Shown: in pieces, positions 37,723-46,483 of the stretch | How the letters are laid out: every line of letters starts with the position of its first letter | Numbering within the stretch: position 1 is the stretch's first letter | Assembly (NCBI RefSeq): GCF_014692505.1 | Contig: NZ_JACNYK010000002.1 | Location: 496,001-560,000, forward strand | Length of the DNA: 64,000 nucleotides | Reading direction: 5' to 3' | Source of the DNA: Sphingobacterium arenae | GTDB taxonomy: Bacteria; Bacteroidota; Bacteroidia; Sphingobacteriales; Sphingobacteriaceae | Notes under the pieces: model-generated | What the model was told of the DNA's origin: nothing | Database searches by the model: none | Seen by the model: only the letters and a program-made list of their open reading frames with translations | Program-made: the position numbers and the translations under genes

Positions 37723-40700
37723 TTATAGATTTGACCCATCATTTGTTGCTTCTGTTTTTTCCTTTTTATACTTCGCACTCAGCTTTCTGCCTAAATAATA
37801 GAATACCGGCGTAAGAAAAACACCCAATACCGTTACACCAAGCATACCACTGAACACCGCAATCCCCAATGAAACGCGCAATTCTGCACCAGCTCCCGTA
37901 GCAAGTGCCAACGGCACAACGCCCAAAATAAAAGCGAGTGCCGTCATCAAAATGGGCCGTAAACGCAGTTTAGAAGCCTCGATAACCGCCGTCTTCAATT
38001 CCATGCCCTGTTCCTCCAACTGTTTTGCAAACTCCACGATCAATATGGCATTCTTACTTGCTAAACCGACCAGTACCACCAAACCAATCTGCACCATGAT
38101 GTTATTTCCCACACCCGCTATATCCACGCCTATCATGGCAAAGAGTAAGACCATAGGTACAATCAGAATCACCGCAAGGGGTAAAATCAAACTTTCAAAC
38201 TGCGCCGCCAATAAAAGAAAAACAAACACCACAGCCAGCACGAATGCAATAGCCGCCGTATTCCCCGCTGCCTTCTCCTGATAGGCAATCTCGGTCCACT
38301 CAAAAGACATTCCCTGCGGTAAAACCTCCTGCGCAAGCTCCTCCATGCGCTCGAGCGCCTGCGCCGAACTATATCCTGGTGCAAACTCGCCATTTAACGA
38401 CGCCGCAGGATACATATTAAACCTTGGAATCCGTGATGCCCCAGCCATTTCCTCCTGCTTAGCAATCGTACCCAACGGCACCATGGCTCCCTCCTGATTA
38501 CGCACCTTAATCTTCGCGATATCCTCCGGTGTCAAACGATCGGGAGCATCCGCCTGCGCTGTCACCTGGAACGATCTGCCCAAATAGTCGAATTCGTTTA
38601 CAAACGTCGATCCCATGTAGATTTCGAGCGATTCAAACACATCCTGCACATTTAGTTTTAGTTTTTCCGCTTTTACACGATCTATATCCAGAAAAAGCTG
38701 AGGCGCCTGGTTATTAAAAAAGGTGAACACATTACTTAGTACCGGGTCTTGGTTTGCTGCCGCCGCTAGTGCATGCGTAGCTTCTATCAACTTATCCGTT
38801 CCTACATTTTCCCGATCTTGGATCATCATTTTAAATCCGCCTGCATTCCCTATCCCACTGACCGGTGGTGGTGGGATAACCAATACCATCGCCTCACTGA
38901 TCTGCCCCAGCTCTCCGCGTACCTTTTCCAGTAGATCTTCATATTTAATCCCCTTCCGGTCGCGTGCTTCAAACTCATCGAGGGTTTGAAATACCACGGC
39001 CGAATTGGATGCCATCGTGAAAGATGTCGGATCAAATCCGGTAAAGGAAACCGCGTCGACAATCCCGTCAATCTGCAACGATACATCCAAAACCTTCTTC
39101 ACCACCTCGTCCGTTCTAGACAAGGAAGAACCCGGCGGCAGCTGAATAACCGTGATATAATATTGTTGATCCATGGCCGGTATAAATCCCTTCGGAATCC
39201 GGTTAAATTCAAACCCTGTAAGCACAATAAGGCCAACATACACGAGCAAGACCATGCTCGAAGTCCTGACCAGCCGTTGAACACCTCTTCCATATTTATC
39301 CGAAAGCCTTTCCATAAAGACATTGAACTTATCGCCCAGGTATATAAAAGGTCTCAACAGAAAGAACGCTTTTTTTGTATCCGTCTTTTCCTCATGCCGC
39401 ATCAGCAGAGCAGCCATCGCCGGACTCAGCGTTAGCGAAACAAACACAGAAATTGCAGTCGCCACGGCAATCGTTAAACCGAACTGCTTATAAAACTGGC
39501 CCGATATACCATCCAGAAAAGCCGTTGGCAAAAATACAGCAATGAGCACCAACCCGATCGCCACCAAGGCTCCCCCTACCTCATCCATCGTTTTAACAGC
39601 CGCTTCCTTCGGTGAAAATCCCTTTCGCAGGTACCGCTCCATGTTCTCTACCACCACAATGGCATCATCCACCACAATCCCGATGGCCAGCACCAGCCCA
39701 AACAAGGTTAAGTTATTCAACGAAAACCCTAACGCCTGCATGGCTGCAAACGTTCCAATTAAAGAGATCGGAATAGCCAGAATAGGGATGATCGCCGCGC
39801 GCCACGATTGTAAGAATAAGAGGATGACAAAAATCACCAGTAAAACGGCTTCGAAAATCGTATGGTAAACCTGATCGATCGACTTTTGAATAAACTTGGT
39901 CGGATTATACGCTATCTTGTATTCCAGATCCTCCGGAAATCGCTTGGAAATTTCTTCCATTTTAAGCTGAATCTCGCCCGCTGTTTCGAGTGCATTCGCA
40001 CCAGGCTGCTGGAACACCGTCATCGCAACGGAGCGTTGCGCCCCTAAATACCCCCGGGTTGTATAATTTTGTGCTCCCAACTCCGCGCGAGCCACATCTT
40101 TCAGCCGAACAATACGTCCGTTGTCGCCCGCTTTAATAATAACGTTTTCAAATTGTTCCGGCGAAACAAGCTTGGCCTGCGTTTCTATATTCACCTCAAA
40201 AGCCGTTTGATTGGTCGTCGGTGACGCATTAAGCGTACCGCCGGCAACCTGCACATTTTGTGCCCTTATAGCCGCTACCACTTCAGAAGCATTCAGATCT
40301 AAGGCTGCAATTTTATCCGGATCTAACCATATACGCATCGCATATTCTGCCGCTCCAAACATTTGCACATCTCCAACACCGCTGATTCTTGCCAGCTCGT
40401 CCTTTATCTGGAGAACGGCATAGTTTCCCATATACGTCTGGTCATACGTCTCTCGGGGCGAATACAAATTGATCACCATCAGCATATCTGGAGACACTTT
40501 TTTGGTGGTAATTCCAAGACGCCTTACGGCCTCCGGAAGACGCGGCTCTGCAATAGCGACACGATTCTGCACCTGCACCTGAGCCTTATCCAAATCTGTC
40601 CCCAGTTTGAATGTCACCTGTAAGATGACACGACCGTCGGCCGAAGACTGGGATGTCATATAGAGCATGTCTTCTACACCATTGATCTCCTTTTCCAGTG

Positions 40701-40896
40701 GTCCCGCAATGGTGGTAGAAAGCGTTTTCGCATTCGCGCCCGGATACGTCGCCACCACTTCAATGGTGGGTGGCGCGACATCAGGAAACTGCGAGGTGGG
40801 CAACGACACGAAAGCCAATCCTCCCACAATAAGCACCAAGACACTCAGCACCGCGGAAAAAATCGGTCTTTCTATAAAAATGTGACTAAATTTCAT
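37723..40896 (-). CDS. RND efflux transporter, HAE1 (AcrB/MexB) type
   Basis: The 1057-residue inner membrane proton-driven pump has the full 12-TM architecture of the hydrophobe/amphiphile (HAE1) group. The N-terminus MKFSHIFIERPIFSAVLSVL matches the group, and TM4 carries the proton-relay Asp pair in GIVVDDAIVVVENMERYLRKGF. The porter domain sequence LPTSQFPDVAPPTIEV is typical. It should export drugs, detergents or aromatic compounds together with the flanking adaptor and OMF. The heavy-metal (CusA) signature is not seen. It begins 133 bp after the adaptor stop. Confidence 0.97.
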   Translation of the reverse strand: MKFSHIFIERPIFSAVLSVLVLIVGGLAFVSLPTSQFPDVAPPTIEVVATYPGANAKTLSTTIAGPLEKEINGVEDMLYMTSQSSADGRVILQVTFKLGTDLDKAQVQVQNRVAIAEPRLPEAVRRLGITTKKVSPDMLMVINLYSPRETYDQTYMGNYAVLQIKDELARISGVGDVQMFGAAEYAMRIWLDPDKIAALDLNASEVVAAIRAQNVQVAGGTLNASPTTNQTAFEVNIETQAKLVSPEQFENVIIKAGDNGRIVRLKDVARAELGAQNYTTRGYLGAQRSVAMTVFQQPGANALETAGEIQLKMEEISKRFPEDLEYKIAYNPTKFIQKSIDQVYHTIFEAVLLVIFVILLFLQSWRAAIIPILAIPISLIGTFAAMQALGFSLNNLTLFGLVLAIGIVVDDAIVVVENMERYLRKGFSPKEAAVKTMDEVGGALVAIGLVLIAVFLPTAFLDGISGQFYKQFGLTIAVATAISVFVSLTLSPAMAALLMRHEEKTDTKKAFFLLRPFIYLGDKFNVFMERLSDKYGRGVQRLVRTSSMVLLVYVGLIVLTGFEFNRIPKGFIPAMDQQYYITVIQLPPGSSLSRTDEVVKKVLDVSLQIDGIVDAVSFTGFDPTSFTMASNSAVVFQTLDEFEARDRKGIKYEDLLEKVRGELGQISEAMVLVIPPPPVSGIGNAGGFKMMIQDRENVGTDKLIEATHALAAAANQDPVLSNVFTFFNNQAPQLFLDIDRVKAEKLKLNVQDVFESLEIYMGSTFVNEFDYLGRSFQVTAQADAPDRLTPEDIAKIKVRNQEGAMVPLGTIAKQEEMAGASRIPRFNMYPAASLNGEFAPGYSSAQALERMEELAQEVLPQGMSFEWTEIAYQEKAAGNTAAIAFVLAVVFVFLLLAAQFESLILPLAVILIVPMVLLFAMIGVDIAGVGNNIMVQIGLVVLVGLASKNAILIVEFAKQLEEQGMELKTAVIEASKLRLRPILMTALAFILGVVPLALATGAGAELRVSLGIAVFSGMLGVTVLGVFLTPVFYYLGRKLSAKYKKEKTEATNDGSNL

Positions 40897-41029
40897 ATGT
40901 ATATAAATCGTTCTTTAATGGCCTCCCTTGTCTGTCCATATATTTTATATTTGACACAGAGAGACATAAATTAAAGCCTAAGCTTTTATCAGTTTAAGAA
41001 TTCGAGTAGATCTAAAAAATTATTCGGGA

Positions 41030-42244
41030 TTACTGTTGTAAAGCTGCAAGACTTGATTCCTGACCTTTTAAAGTAGATTTTGTCGGGTTGACCACCATTC
41101 CAGGGCCGATCTTTTGCAAGTTGTTTAAAATAACTTGATCGGTTGCGCTTAGGCCATCCCGGATAATGCGCAAACCGTTGGAATGCAATGGCCCTAAGGT
41201 TACATTCTTGCTCACCACCTCCTGGTTATCGCCCAATACATATACATAGCGAAACGTCTGGTTTGTACCAATAAGTTCATCAGGGATCATAATGGCTTCA
41301 TATTTAGCACTGCCCAAAAACCTGGCCTTGCCAAACATTCCCGGTTCTAATAAGCCATTTTCATTGGGAAGCACTGCGCGGAGTTCTATTGTCCCCGAAC
41401 GGTTATCGATCTCATTATCGACAAAATCCAGCTTCCCTACGTGTGCAAAGCCAACTTCATCCGTCAACTCGATCTGAACGTCAACCCCTTGTTTCCGGAC
41501 TTCACCTCGCTTTCCGTCCTTTGCTAACCGCACATATCGCAAATAATCCGTCTCGCTCCCTGTGAAATAAAAATGGATAGGACTCGTTTCTACAATCGTC
41601 GTAAGTAGCGTCGACCCCGCACTTCCCCCATCGATTAAATTGCCTTCATTCACTTTATGGCGGCTCACCAAACCCGAGATAGGCGCCTTAACTTCGGTAA
41701 ATTCCAAGTTTAATTTCGCGTGATCAACTTTAGCCTGCGCTAACTGTAAGCTCGCTTCAGAACGTGCCACGGCTTGTTTTCTGCGATCATACTCCTCCGC
41801 CGACATGGCGCCAGATTCCCGGAGCGACTCTGCCCGTTCAAATTCATCTCGCGTGGCCTTCAAGCCGGCCTTAGCTTCTGCATAGCTTGCCTCCGCCTCA
41901 TCCAGCTGGATTTTAAAAGGCCTTTGGTCGATGACAAATAGTACCTGCCCTTTTTTGATATACTGCCCGTCCGTAAAACGCACCTCTTTCAAAAAGCCGC
42001 TTATACGCGCCCGTACCTCTACCCGGTCGCTCGCTTCAAACCGTCCTGTATATTCATCCCATTCAGTAATCTCTTCGTAAACCGGCAAGGAGGTTTCTAC
42101 TGCCATCTTTGTAGGTTCTATTATAGGCGGCGCTTCCTCCTCCTTTCGAGTTGCCGCAAACGCGAAAACAGCCAGCATGATAACAATAAATGTTCCGAGC
42201 TCTAACCGATAACTCCGCTTTGTGTTAAATCTAATTTTTTTCAT
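41030..42244 (-). CDS. RND efflux periplasmic adaptor (AcrA/MexA type)
   Basis: A 404-residue membrane fusion protein with an uncleaved or signal-type N-terminal helix (LELGTFIVIMLAVFAFAAT). The order is a lipoyl-like half motif (RARISGFLKEVRFTDGQYIKKGQ), a coiled-coil hairpin rich in Glu, Ala and Arg (about 125-180), the second lipoyl half (APISGLVSRHKVNEGNLI), then beta-barrel and membrane-proximal domains. It bridges the RND pump and the OMF channel. It is the first gene of the operon; the promoter and a perfect inverted repeat lie just upstream. Confidence 0.96.
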   Translation of the reverse strand: MKKIRFNTKRSYRLELGTFIVIMLAVFAFAATRKEEEAPPIIEPTKMAVETSLPVYEEITEWDEYTGRFEASDRVEVRARISGFLKEVRFTDGQYIKKGQVLFVIDQRPFKIQLDEAEASYAEAKAGLKATRDEFERAESLRESGAMSAEEYDRRKQAVARSEASLQLAQAKVDHAKLNLEFTEVKAPISGLVSRHKVNEGNLIDGGSAGSTLLTTIVETSPIHFYFTGSETDYLRYVRLAKDGKRGEVRKQGVDVQIELTDEVGFAHVGKLDFVDNEIDNRSGTIELRAVLPNENGLLEPGMFGKARFLGSAKYEAIMIPDELIGTNQTFRYVYVLGDNQEVVSKNVTLGPLHSNGLRIIRDGLSATDQVILNNLQKIGPGMVVNPTKSTLKGQESSLAALQQ

Positions 42245-42250
42245 GGTTCC

Positions 42251-42280
42251 GTATATGATTGTAATTCATATACAAAAGTA
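42251..42280 (-). promoter_or_regulatory. Candidate promoter and operator of the efflux operon
   Basis: On the minus strand TACTTTTG (42273-42280) fits the -7 consensus TAnnTTTG, with transcription starting near 42267. Overlapping its end is a perfect 8-7-8 inverted repeat, GTATATGA (42251-42258) and TCATATAC (42266-42273), placed as a repressor operator would be. No -33 match is seen. Confidence 0.5.
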
Positions 42281-42382
42281 GAGCACATTATTCCACGGCT
42301 ATAACCATATTATGCTGAAAAATGACCAAAATCTAATGTGGAGACGACACCACGTAAGCAACGTTAATGACGCGTTGTCGTA

Positions 42383-43534
42383 CTAATTACTAACTAAATC
42401 CGGCATTTCCACTCTGCGTTGCACCGGGCTGCTTAAGGCCTGTAAAAAAGCAATGAGAGCATCTACCTCCTCTTTGGATAAGTGAAGCTTTCTTAACAAA
42501 GGAGACGGTATAGGACGGGTACGTTCGTCTACCACCACCCTTCTTTGTATCGGCGCAGGGTTCCCAAAATTGTATAGCTCAACCACATCACGTAGCGTGG
42601 GAAAATTGCCGTGATGCATCCACGGACCAGTCAGCGCAACATCCCGCAATGACGGGGTTCTAAACGCACCTATGTCCGTTTGCTTTCCAGAAATATGGTA
42701 ATGTCCAAAATCCTCTTGCCGAGTACCATACAAGGCTTGGCCATCGTTATGAAATTTATTATCCGAAAACAACGGCGTATTATGACAATTGATACAACGT
42801 GCTTTCGTTCGGAACAGATGCATTCCCAATAGCTCCTGATCATTGAGCGCGTTCACATTTCCAGTTACGAAACGGTCAAATTTGCTCGGATAGCTGTTTA
42901 TACCGCGAATAAACGTAGCCAGTGCTTTCTGTACATGATCGACTGTCACATCGCCATCCTCAAAGGCAGCATAGAAATACGGTCGATATCCACTTATCGC
43001 CGCTATTCCGGCTATCATACTATCTAAGTTAGCATTCATTTCCACTGGATCTTGGATTGGTAGAAGCACTTGATCTTCCAAAGATGCTGCGCGGCCATCC
43101 CACATAAAAGTATCGTAATGTCCCACGTTGTAGAGCGTCATGGCATTCCGTTTGCCGGTGCGCCTGTCATGACCATGCGCCAAGCTCTTTCCGTCTCCAA
43201 ATCCCAGCTGTGGATCGTGACAACTGGCGCAAGATATCTGACGCGAAGCTGACAAACGTGGATCGAAGAACAACAATTTGCCCAGAGCCGCCTTTTCTTT
43301 AGTATAGGGGTTATAATCGGGGTACGGTGCCTTGTTCAATGGGCCGATATCTTTGAACCCCAACCGTACACTTTCATCCAAATGCGCTTCTGGCCACTGG
43401 TTGATATCTCCACTGCTATAACGAGCACGCAACTCTTCCAAGGAATAATCACCGTTCCAAAAGCCTGTCAACAGAACCAAAACACAGGGTGTCAACAAAA
43501 CGATTAAACCAATCCACAACCTTCTAAAATCCAT
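42383..43534 (-). CDS. Di-heme cytochrome c peroxidase family protein, cassette A
   Basis: A 383-residue periplasmic enzyme held by an N-terminal signal or anchor (LWIGLIVLLTPCVLVLLTGF). Two c-type heme sites are present: CASCH at 102-106 and CINCH at 247-251. Other landmarks are LGKLLFFDPRLS, FMWDGRAASLEDQ, FHNDG and FRTPSLRDVALTGPWMHHG, with Met306 a candidate axial ligand. The family reduces H2O2 or, in the MauG/MbnH branches, oxidises residues on a partner protein. Its start overlaps the DUF6850 gene by 11 bp, so the two are coupled, and a paralogue occupies the same position in cassette B. The true substrate is unknown. Confidence 0.93.
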   Translation of the reverse strand: MDFRRLWIGLIVLLTPCVLVLLTGFWNGDYSLEELRARYSSGDINQWPEAHLDESVRLGFKDIGPLNKAPYPDYNPYTKEKAALGKLLFFDPRLSASRQISCASCHDPQLGFGDGKSLAHGHDRRTGKRNAMTLYNVGHYDTFMWDGRAASLEDQVLLPIQDPVEMNANLDSMIAGIAAISGYRPYFYAAFEDGDVTVDHVQKALATFIRGINSYPSKFDRFVTGNVNALNDQELLGMHLFRTKARCINCHNTPLFSDNKFHNDGQALYGTRQEDFGHYHISGKQTDIGAFRTPSLRDVALTGPWMHHGNFPTLRDVVELYNFGNPAPIQRRVVVDERTRPIPSPLLRKLHLSKEEVDALIAFLQALSSPVQRRVEMPDLVSN

Positions 43535-45080
43535 AAGCCATTGATATATTTAGCTGTGATCGTTCATTTGCCGGATAGGCATCATATATATTTTGCATCG
43601 GTACAAATCCATTCGCCAACACGCTTTGATAACGTAAGCTCCAATGCAGAAATCGACCCCCATTAATAAGCTGTCTAAAGCCCAGGTTCACCGCTCCACC
43701 ATAGTTATTCGTCTGGTAGTAGTTCACATCATGGTAAAACACATACCGATGGAAAATATTTTCGTTTATCTGTGGAAGTTCCCATTGCAACGTTGGTGTA
43801 AAGTTAGCTAGAGCGGCAATCCCTACCTGAAGATGTTGTTTCTTCGCGGTGATACGAGTTATCATAAATGACAACTCCGTGTTTATCCGCATATAGTCCA
43901 ACAACGTTCCAGAACCACCGTCGTATTTCCTTTCTTGGTTATACACAAATCCACTTTCATAATCATACTGCCAACGGTCGTGCTGTCGGCTATAGGCACC
44001 GAGCACATGATACCTGTCGCTTTGGTATACATAGTTATTCAAACCATTCCATTCTGCTGGTAATTTATCCTTACCTCGCTTATTTAAACCTTGAAAATAC
44101 AAGTAAAACTGCCGGTTATCCTTTTTCATATGCCATTGCACGCCATAATCAAAAGCATCGCTTTCATAAGCCGTTAGGTCGTTTTTACGAGATTCATTCC
44201 GTAACACCTGTTCATAGCGATGGCGTTCGTTTTCGTATTCCATATAGGCATATAATCTACTCTTACCTACAGTATGTGAAACGTATCCCTTCATCGCCGG
44301 GCGTTTCATGTTGGTCTGGTAGTGCAAGCCCTTATCCAACAACCAGTCTTGCACGCGCCATCCATAGCCATAAACGGTATAATTCAAATAAGGTGATTCT
44401 ATGGCCTGGAGTGCATATTGATCGTTTCTATAAGCCACCTCTACTGCTTCCTGTCCATATCCATACGCACCCTCAATCCCGATCTGCCAATCCGCAGCCA
44501 ATTCATACCCTACGCCTAAACTCCCATCCACTTGAAATACATCGATACTTCCACGCGGGTCATTATTACTGAAATGATCACCCAAGACATAGTCCACTCC
44601 CCCAAAAAGCGACCATTTTTTATTATTAAAATAGCGTTGCCCTCTTACCTGTATACGGTAGTCTGTCCGCTCGTAATGATTAGCCCCGTATGAGGCAAAG
44701 TAAAAGGGAGCCTGTGGATTATGACGCGTCTGATGACCGAACCGGGTACTATCTTCCATAGCATTCCTGTAGCTAAAGCTTCCCCAAAGTCGTACATCCT
44801 TAATCGTTACACTTCCCTCACTTTTGAATCCAATCTGTCGTATTCTATCGGCTTGCTGTGCTGTACGGTACCCTCCTTTCTCCACTCCATACCCCAAGCG
44901 GATATCACTATAGCGTGGTTCGACCAATTGCTCCAACCACATCGGGTGGTCGATTCCAACATACCGCATCTTACGACCTATCGTATCTAGGGTGTTCACC
45001 TCTTGCCCGTAGATCAGCGAGCTGGTAAAACTAACCCAGATGAACAGGCAAAAGAATGTCCCGATTCGTTGTCTCATCAT
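43524..45080 (-). CDS. Predicted outer membrane beta-barrel, DUF6850 type, cassette A
   Basis: A 518-residue exported protein of unknown function with a signal peptide (FFCLFIWVSFTSSLIYGQ). Most of the rest is alternating, aromatic-rich strand sequence (SVTIKDVRLWGSFSYRN, YRIQVRGQRYFNNKKWSLFG, WQIGIEGAYGYG) ending in Phe (LNISMAYGF), the pattern of an outer membrane barrel. I recognise it as resembling the Bacteroidota DUF6850 family; that label is from memory and unverified. It lies between the DUF4876 lipoprotein gene (18-bp gap) and the di-heme peroxidase gene (11-bp overlap). The barrel could be a second channel or a platform for the lipoprotein. Confidence 0.82.
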   Translation of the reverse strand: MMRQRIGTFFCLFIWVSFTSSLIYGQEVNTLDTIGRKMRYVGIDHPMWLEQLVEPRYSDIRLGYGVEKGGYRTAQQADRIRQIGFKSEGSVTIKDVRLWGSFSYRNAMEDSTRFGHQTRHNPQAPFYFASYGANHYERTDYRIQVRGQRYFNNKKWSLFGGVDYVLGDHFSNNDPRGSIDVFQVDGSLGVGYELAADWQIGIEGAYGYGQEAVEVAYRNDQYALQAIESPYLNYTVYGYGWRVQDWLLDKGLHYQTNMKRPAMKGYVSHTVGKSRLYAYMEYENERHRYEQVLRNESRKNDLTAYESDAFDYGVQWHMKKDNRQFYLYFQGLNKRGKDKLPAEWNGLNNYVYQSDRYHVLGAYSRQHDRWQYDYESGFVYNQERKYDGGSGTLLDYMRINTELSFMITRITAKKQHLQVGIAALANFTPTLQWELPQINENIFHRYVFYHDVNYYQTNNYGGAVNLGFRQLINGGRFLHWSLRYQSVLANGFVPMQNIYDAYPANERSQLNISMAYGF

Positions 45081-45098
45081 GTTCCCATTTTTTAAGCA

Positions 45099-46442
45099 TT
45101 AGTCTGCAAACCCTCTTGGATTCGCCTTTATAGACAAAAAGTCTTCGGTGGAGTTATTCGTGTCCATGAGCACCCTTCTGCCGTTGACTACATCCTTTGT
45201 TTTCCGAATAACCGCATCGGACGACCGCGCTCCACCGTTGGCCGCGATCCATCCTGCATCCTGCTGCGCCGTTAAGCGTTTAGGATATACCGTAGACGTC
45301 GAGGACGACTGCAATTCAACCGCATCGATGATATTCGCCACCGGAATTTGTATATACGTTCCATCTGTTCTCTCCCGTCCGTCAGTATACGGCAGATCAT
45401 AGCCCTTCCAGCTACTCACTGCGCCCATTCCCTCGTCATTAAAGATCAACCAGCTTATACGCCCCGTCTGATCCATGATGAGATCAGTGGCATTACCAGA
45501 TCTTCTATGGACAATTACATTTGGTACTGTCGGATTGTCCACGTCCGAAGCTAACGGCCGTCCAGTTTCTATATAAGGCGCATAATAAGCTTCAAAATCC
45601 GCTTTGCTCAGGTCGACTGTCAGCGAAGGATCCTGCACGCTAATCGTCACGCCATCCGTACCCGTATATGGCGATTGGTGATTGACCGCTGTCGAAGCAA
45701 CCACGATACTTTCCCCCGGCTGGATCGGGTATTGCTCTCCGTCCCCAGGCAGTTGGATAATGGTACGGGCGTATACATAATCTACATTCGCGTTCAAATT
45801 GGCCGGCATACCATATGATTTACTCCAATCGTACTGCCCACTATTAGGTTGGTAAGCATATTGTGCATTGGCATTGTTTGCGCCATAAGCTTCTGCAATG
45901 TAAAGTCCATCAGCATACACCACGTGGTCACTATTATTATAAATTTCGATAAACTGGTCTCGAAAACTTGCTCCCTGTTGTGCATGAGAACCCGTATAGT
46001 ATATCTGTTTGATGACCAATGCATTCGTTGTGCCCGTCATCAATTGCAGGTCGAAAGATTTCTCGCTTGCAATGCTAACCTCCACTATTTTTTGCTCTGT
46101 CGTGAACGTCACATCGGCTTCCTCTGTCTTTCCCATCGCGGCGTTAAAGTCGGATGCGGCATACACTTTGGTTGCTTGCAACGTATACGTAGCTGGCGAG
46201 AGCTGTTCTACTTTTATTGTTCCTGTTGCATCGGTCGTCCCCTGAAAGACCATTTGTCCCGACGCGCTATACACATTCACGGTAACTCCCTCCACGTCGA
46301 GATTTTTAGCATATTCCTCCCCCGCGAAGCTTACCGACACATCGACATCTACCGGCACATTTTGCGGCGTTTCGTCTTTCTTACAGCCTGTAACTGCTGT
46401 CAGGACTGTCAGCAGCAAGATTCCAAATCGGATAGTTTTCAT
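45099..46442 (-). CDS. DUF4876-type surface lipoprotein, cassette A
   Basis: From the ATG at 46442 this is a 447-residue lipoprotein (lipobox AVTGC, Cys20) followed by KKDE, which suits export to the cell surface. An Ig-like domain (VSFAGEEYAKNLDVEGVTVNV ... PATYTL) precedes a domain with QIYYTGSHAQQGASFRDQF and IEIYNNSDHVVYADGLYIAE, reminiscent of lamin-tail folds. DWSKSYGM (Trp206) and NGRRVLMDTNNSTEDF are also found in the cassette B paralogue. The function of the family is not known. By position it could be the substrate-capturing partner of the TBDR, as SusD is for SusC. The frame also permits an ATG at 46457. Confidence 0.85.
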   Translation of the reverse strand: MKTIRFGILLLTVLTAVTGCKKDETPQNVPVDVDVSVSFAGEEYAKNLDVEGVTVNVYSASGQMVFQGTTDATGTIKVEQLSPATYTLQATKVYAASDFNAAMGKTEEADVTFTTEQKIVEVSIASEKSFDLQLMTGTTNALVIKQIYYTGSHAQQGASFRDQFIEIYNNSDHVVYADGLYIAEAYGANNANAQYAYQPNSGQYDWSKSYGMPANLNANVDYVYARTIIQLPGDGEQYPIQPGESIVVASTAVNHQSPYTGTDGVTISVQDPSLTVDLSKADFEAYYAPYIETGRPLASDVDNPTVPNVIVHRRSGNATDLIMDQTGRISWLIFNDEGMGAVSSWKGYDLPYTDGRERTDGTYIQIPVANIIDAVELQSSSTSTVYPKRLTAQQDAGWIAANGGARSSDAVIRKTKDVVNGRRVLMDTNNSTEDFLSIKANPRGFAD

Positions 46443-46483
46443 TTCTAGTATAGTCATTATTTTTAAAGTTGCTATGTTTTAAA

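Noticed and set aside
40946..40953. Perfect -7 box TATATTTG on the plus strand between the efflux adaptor and pump genes
   Set aside because: No -33 at the right distance, no terminator or plus-strand gene downstream. Such boxes occur by chance in AT-rich gaps.
45849..46448. 199-codon plus-strand frame inside the cassette A DUF4876 gene
   Set aside because: Opposite-strand shadow: rich in Cys and His without a recognisable fold, covering a gene with a conserved paralogue.
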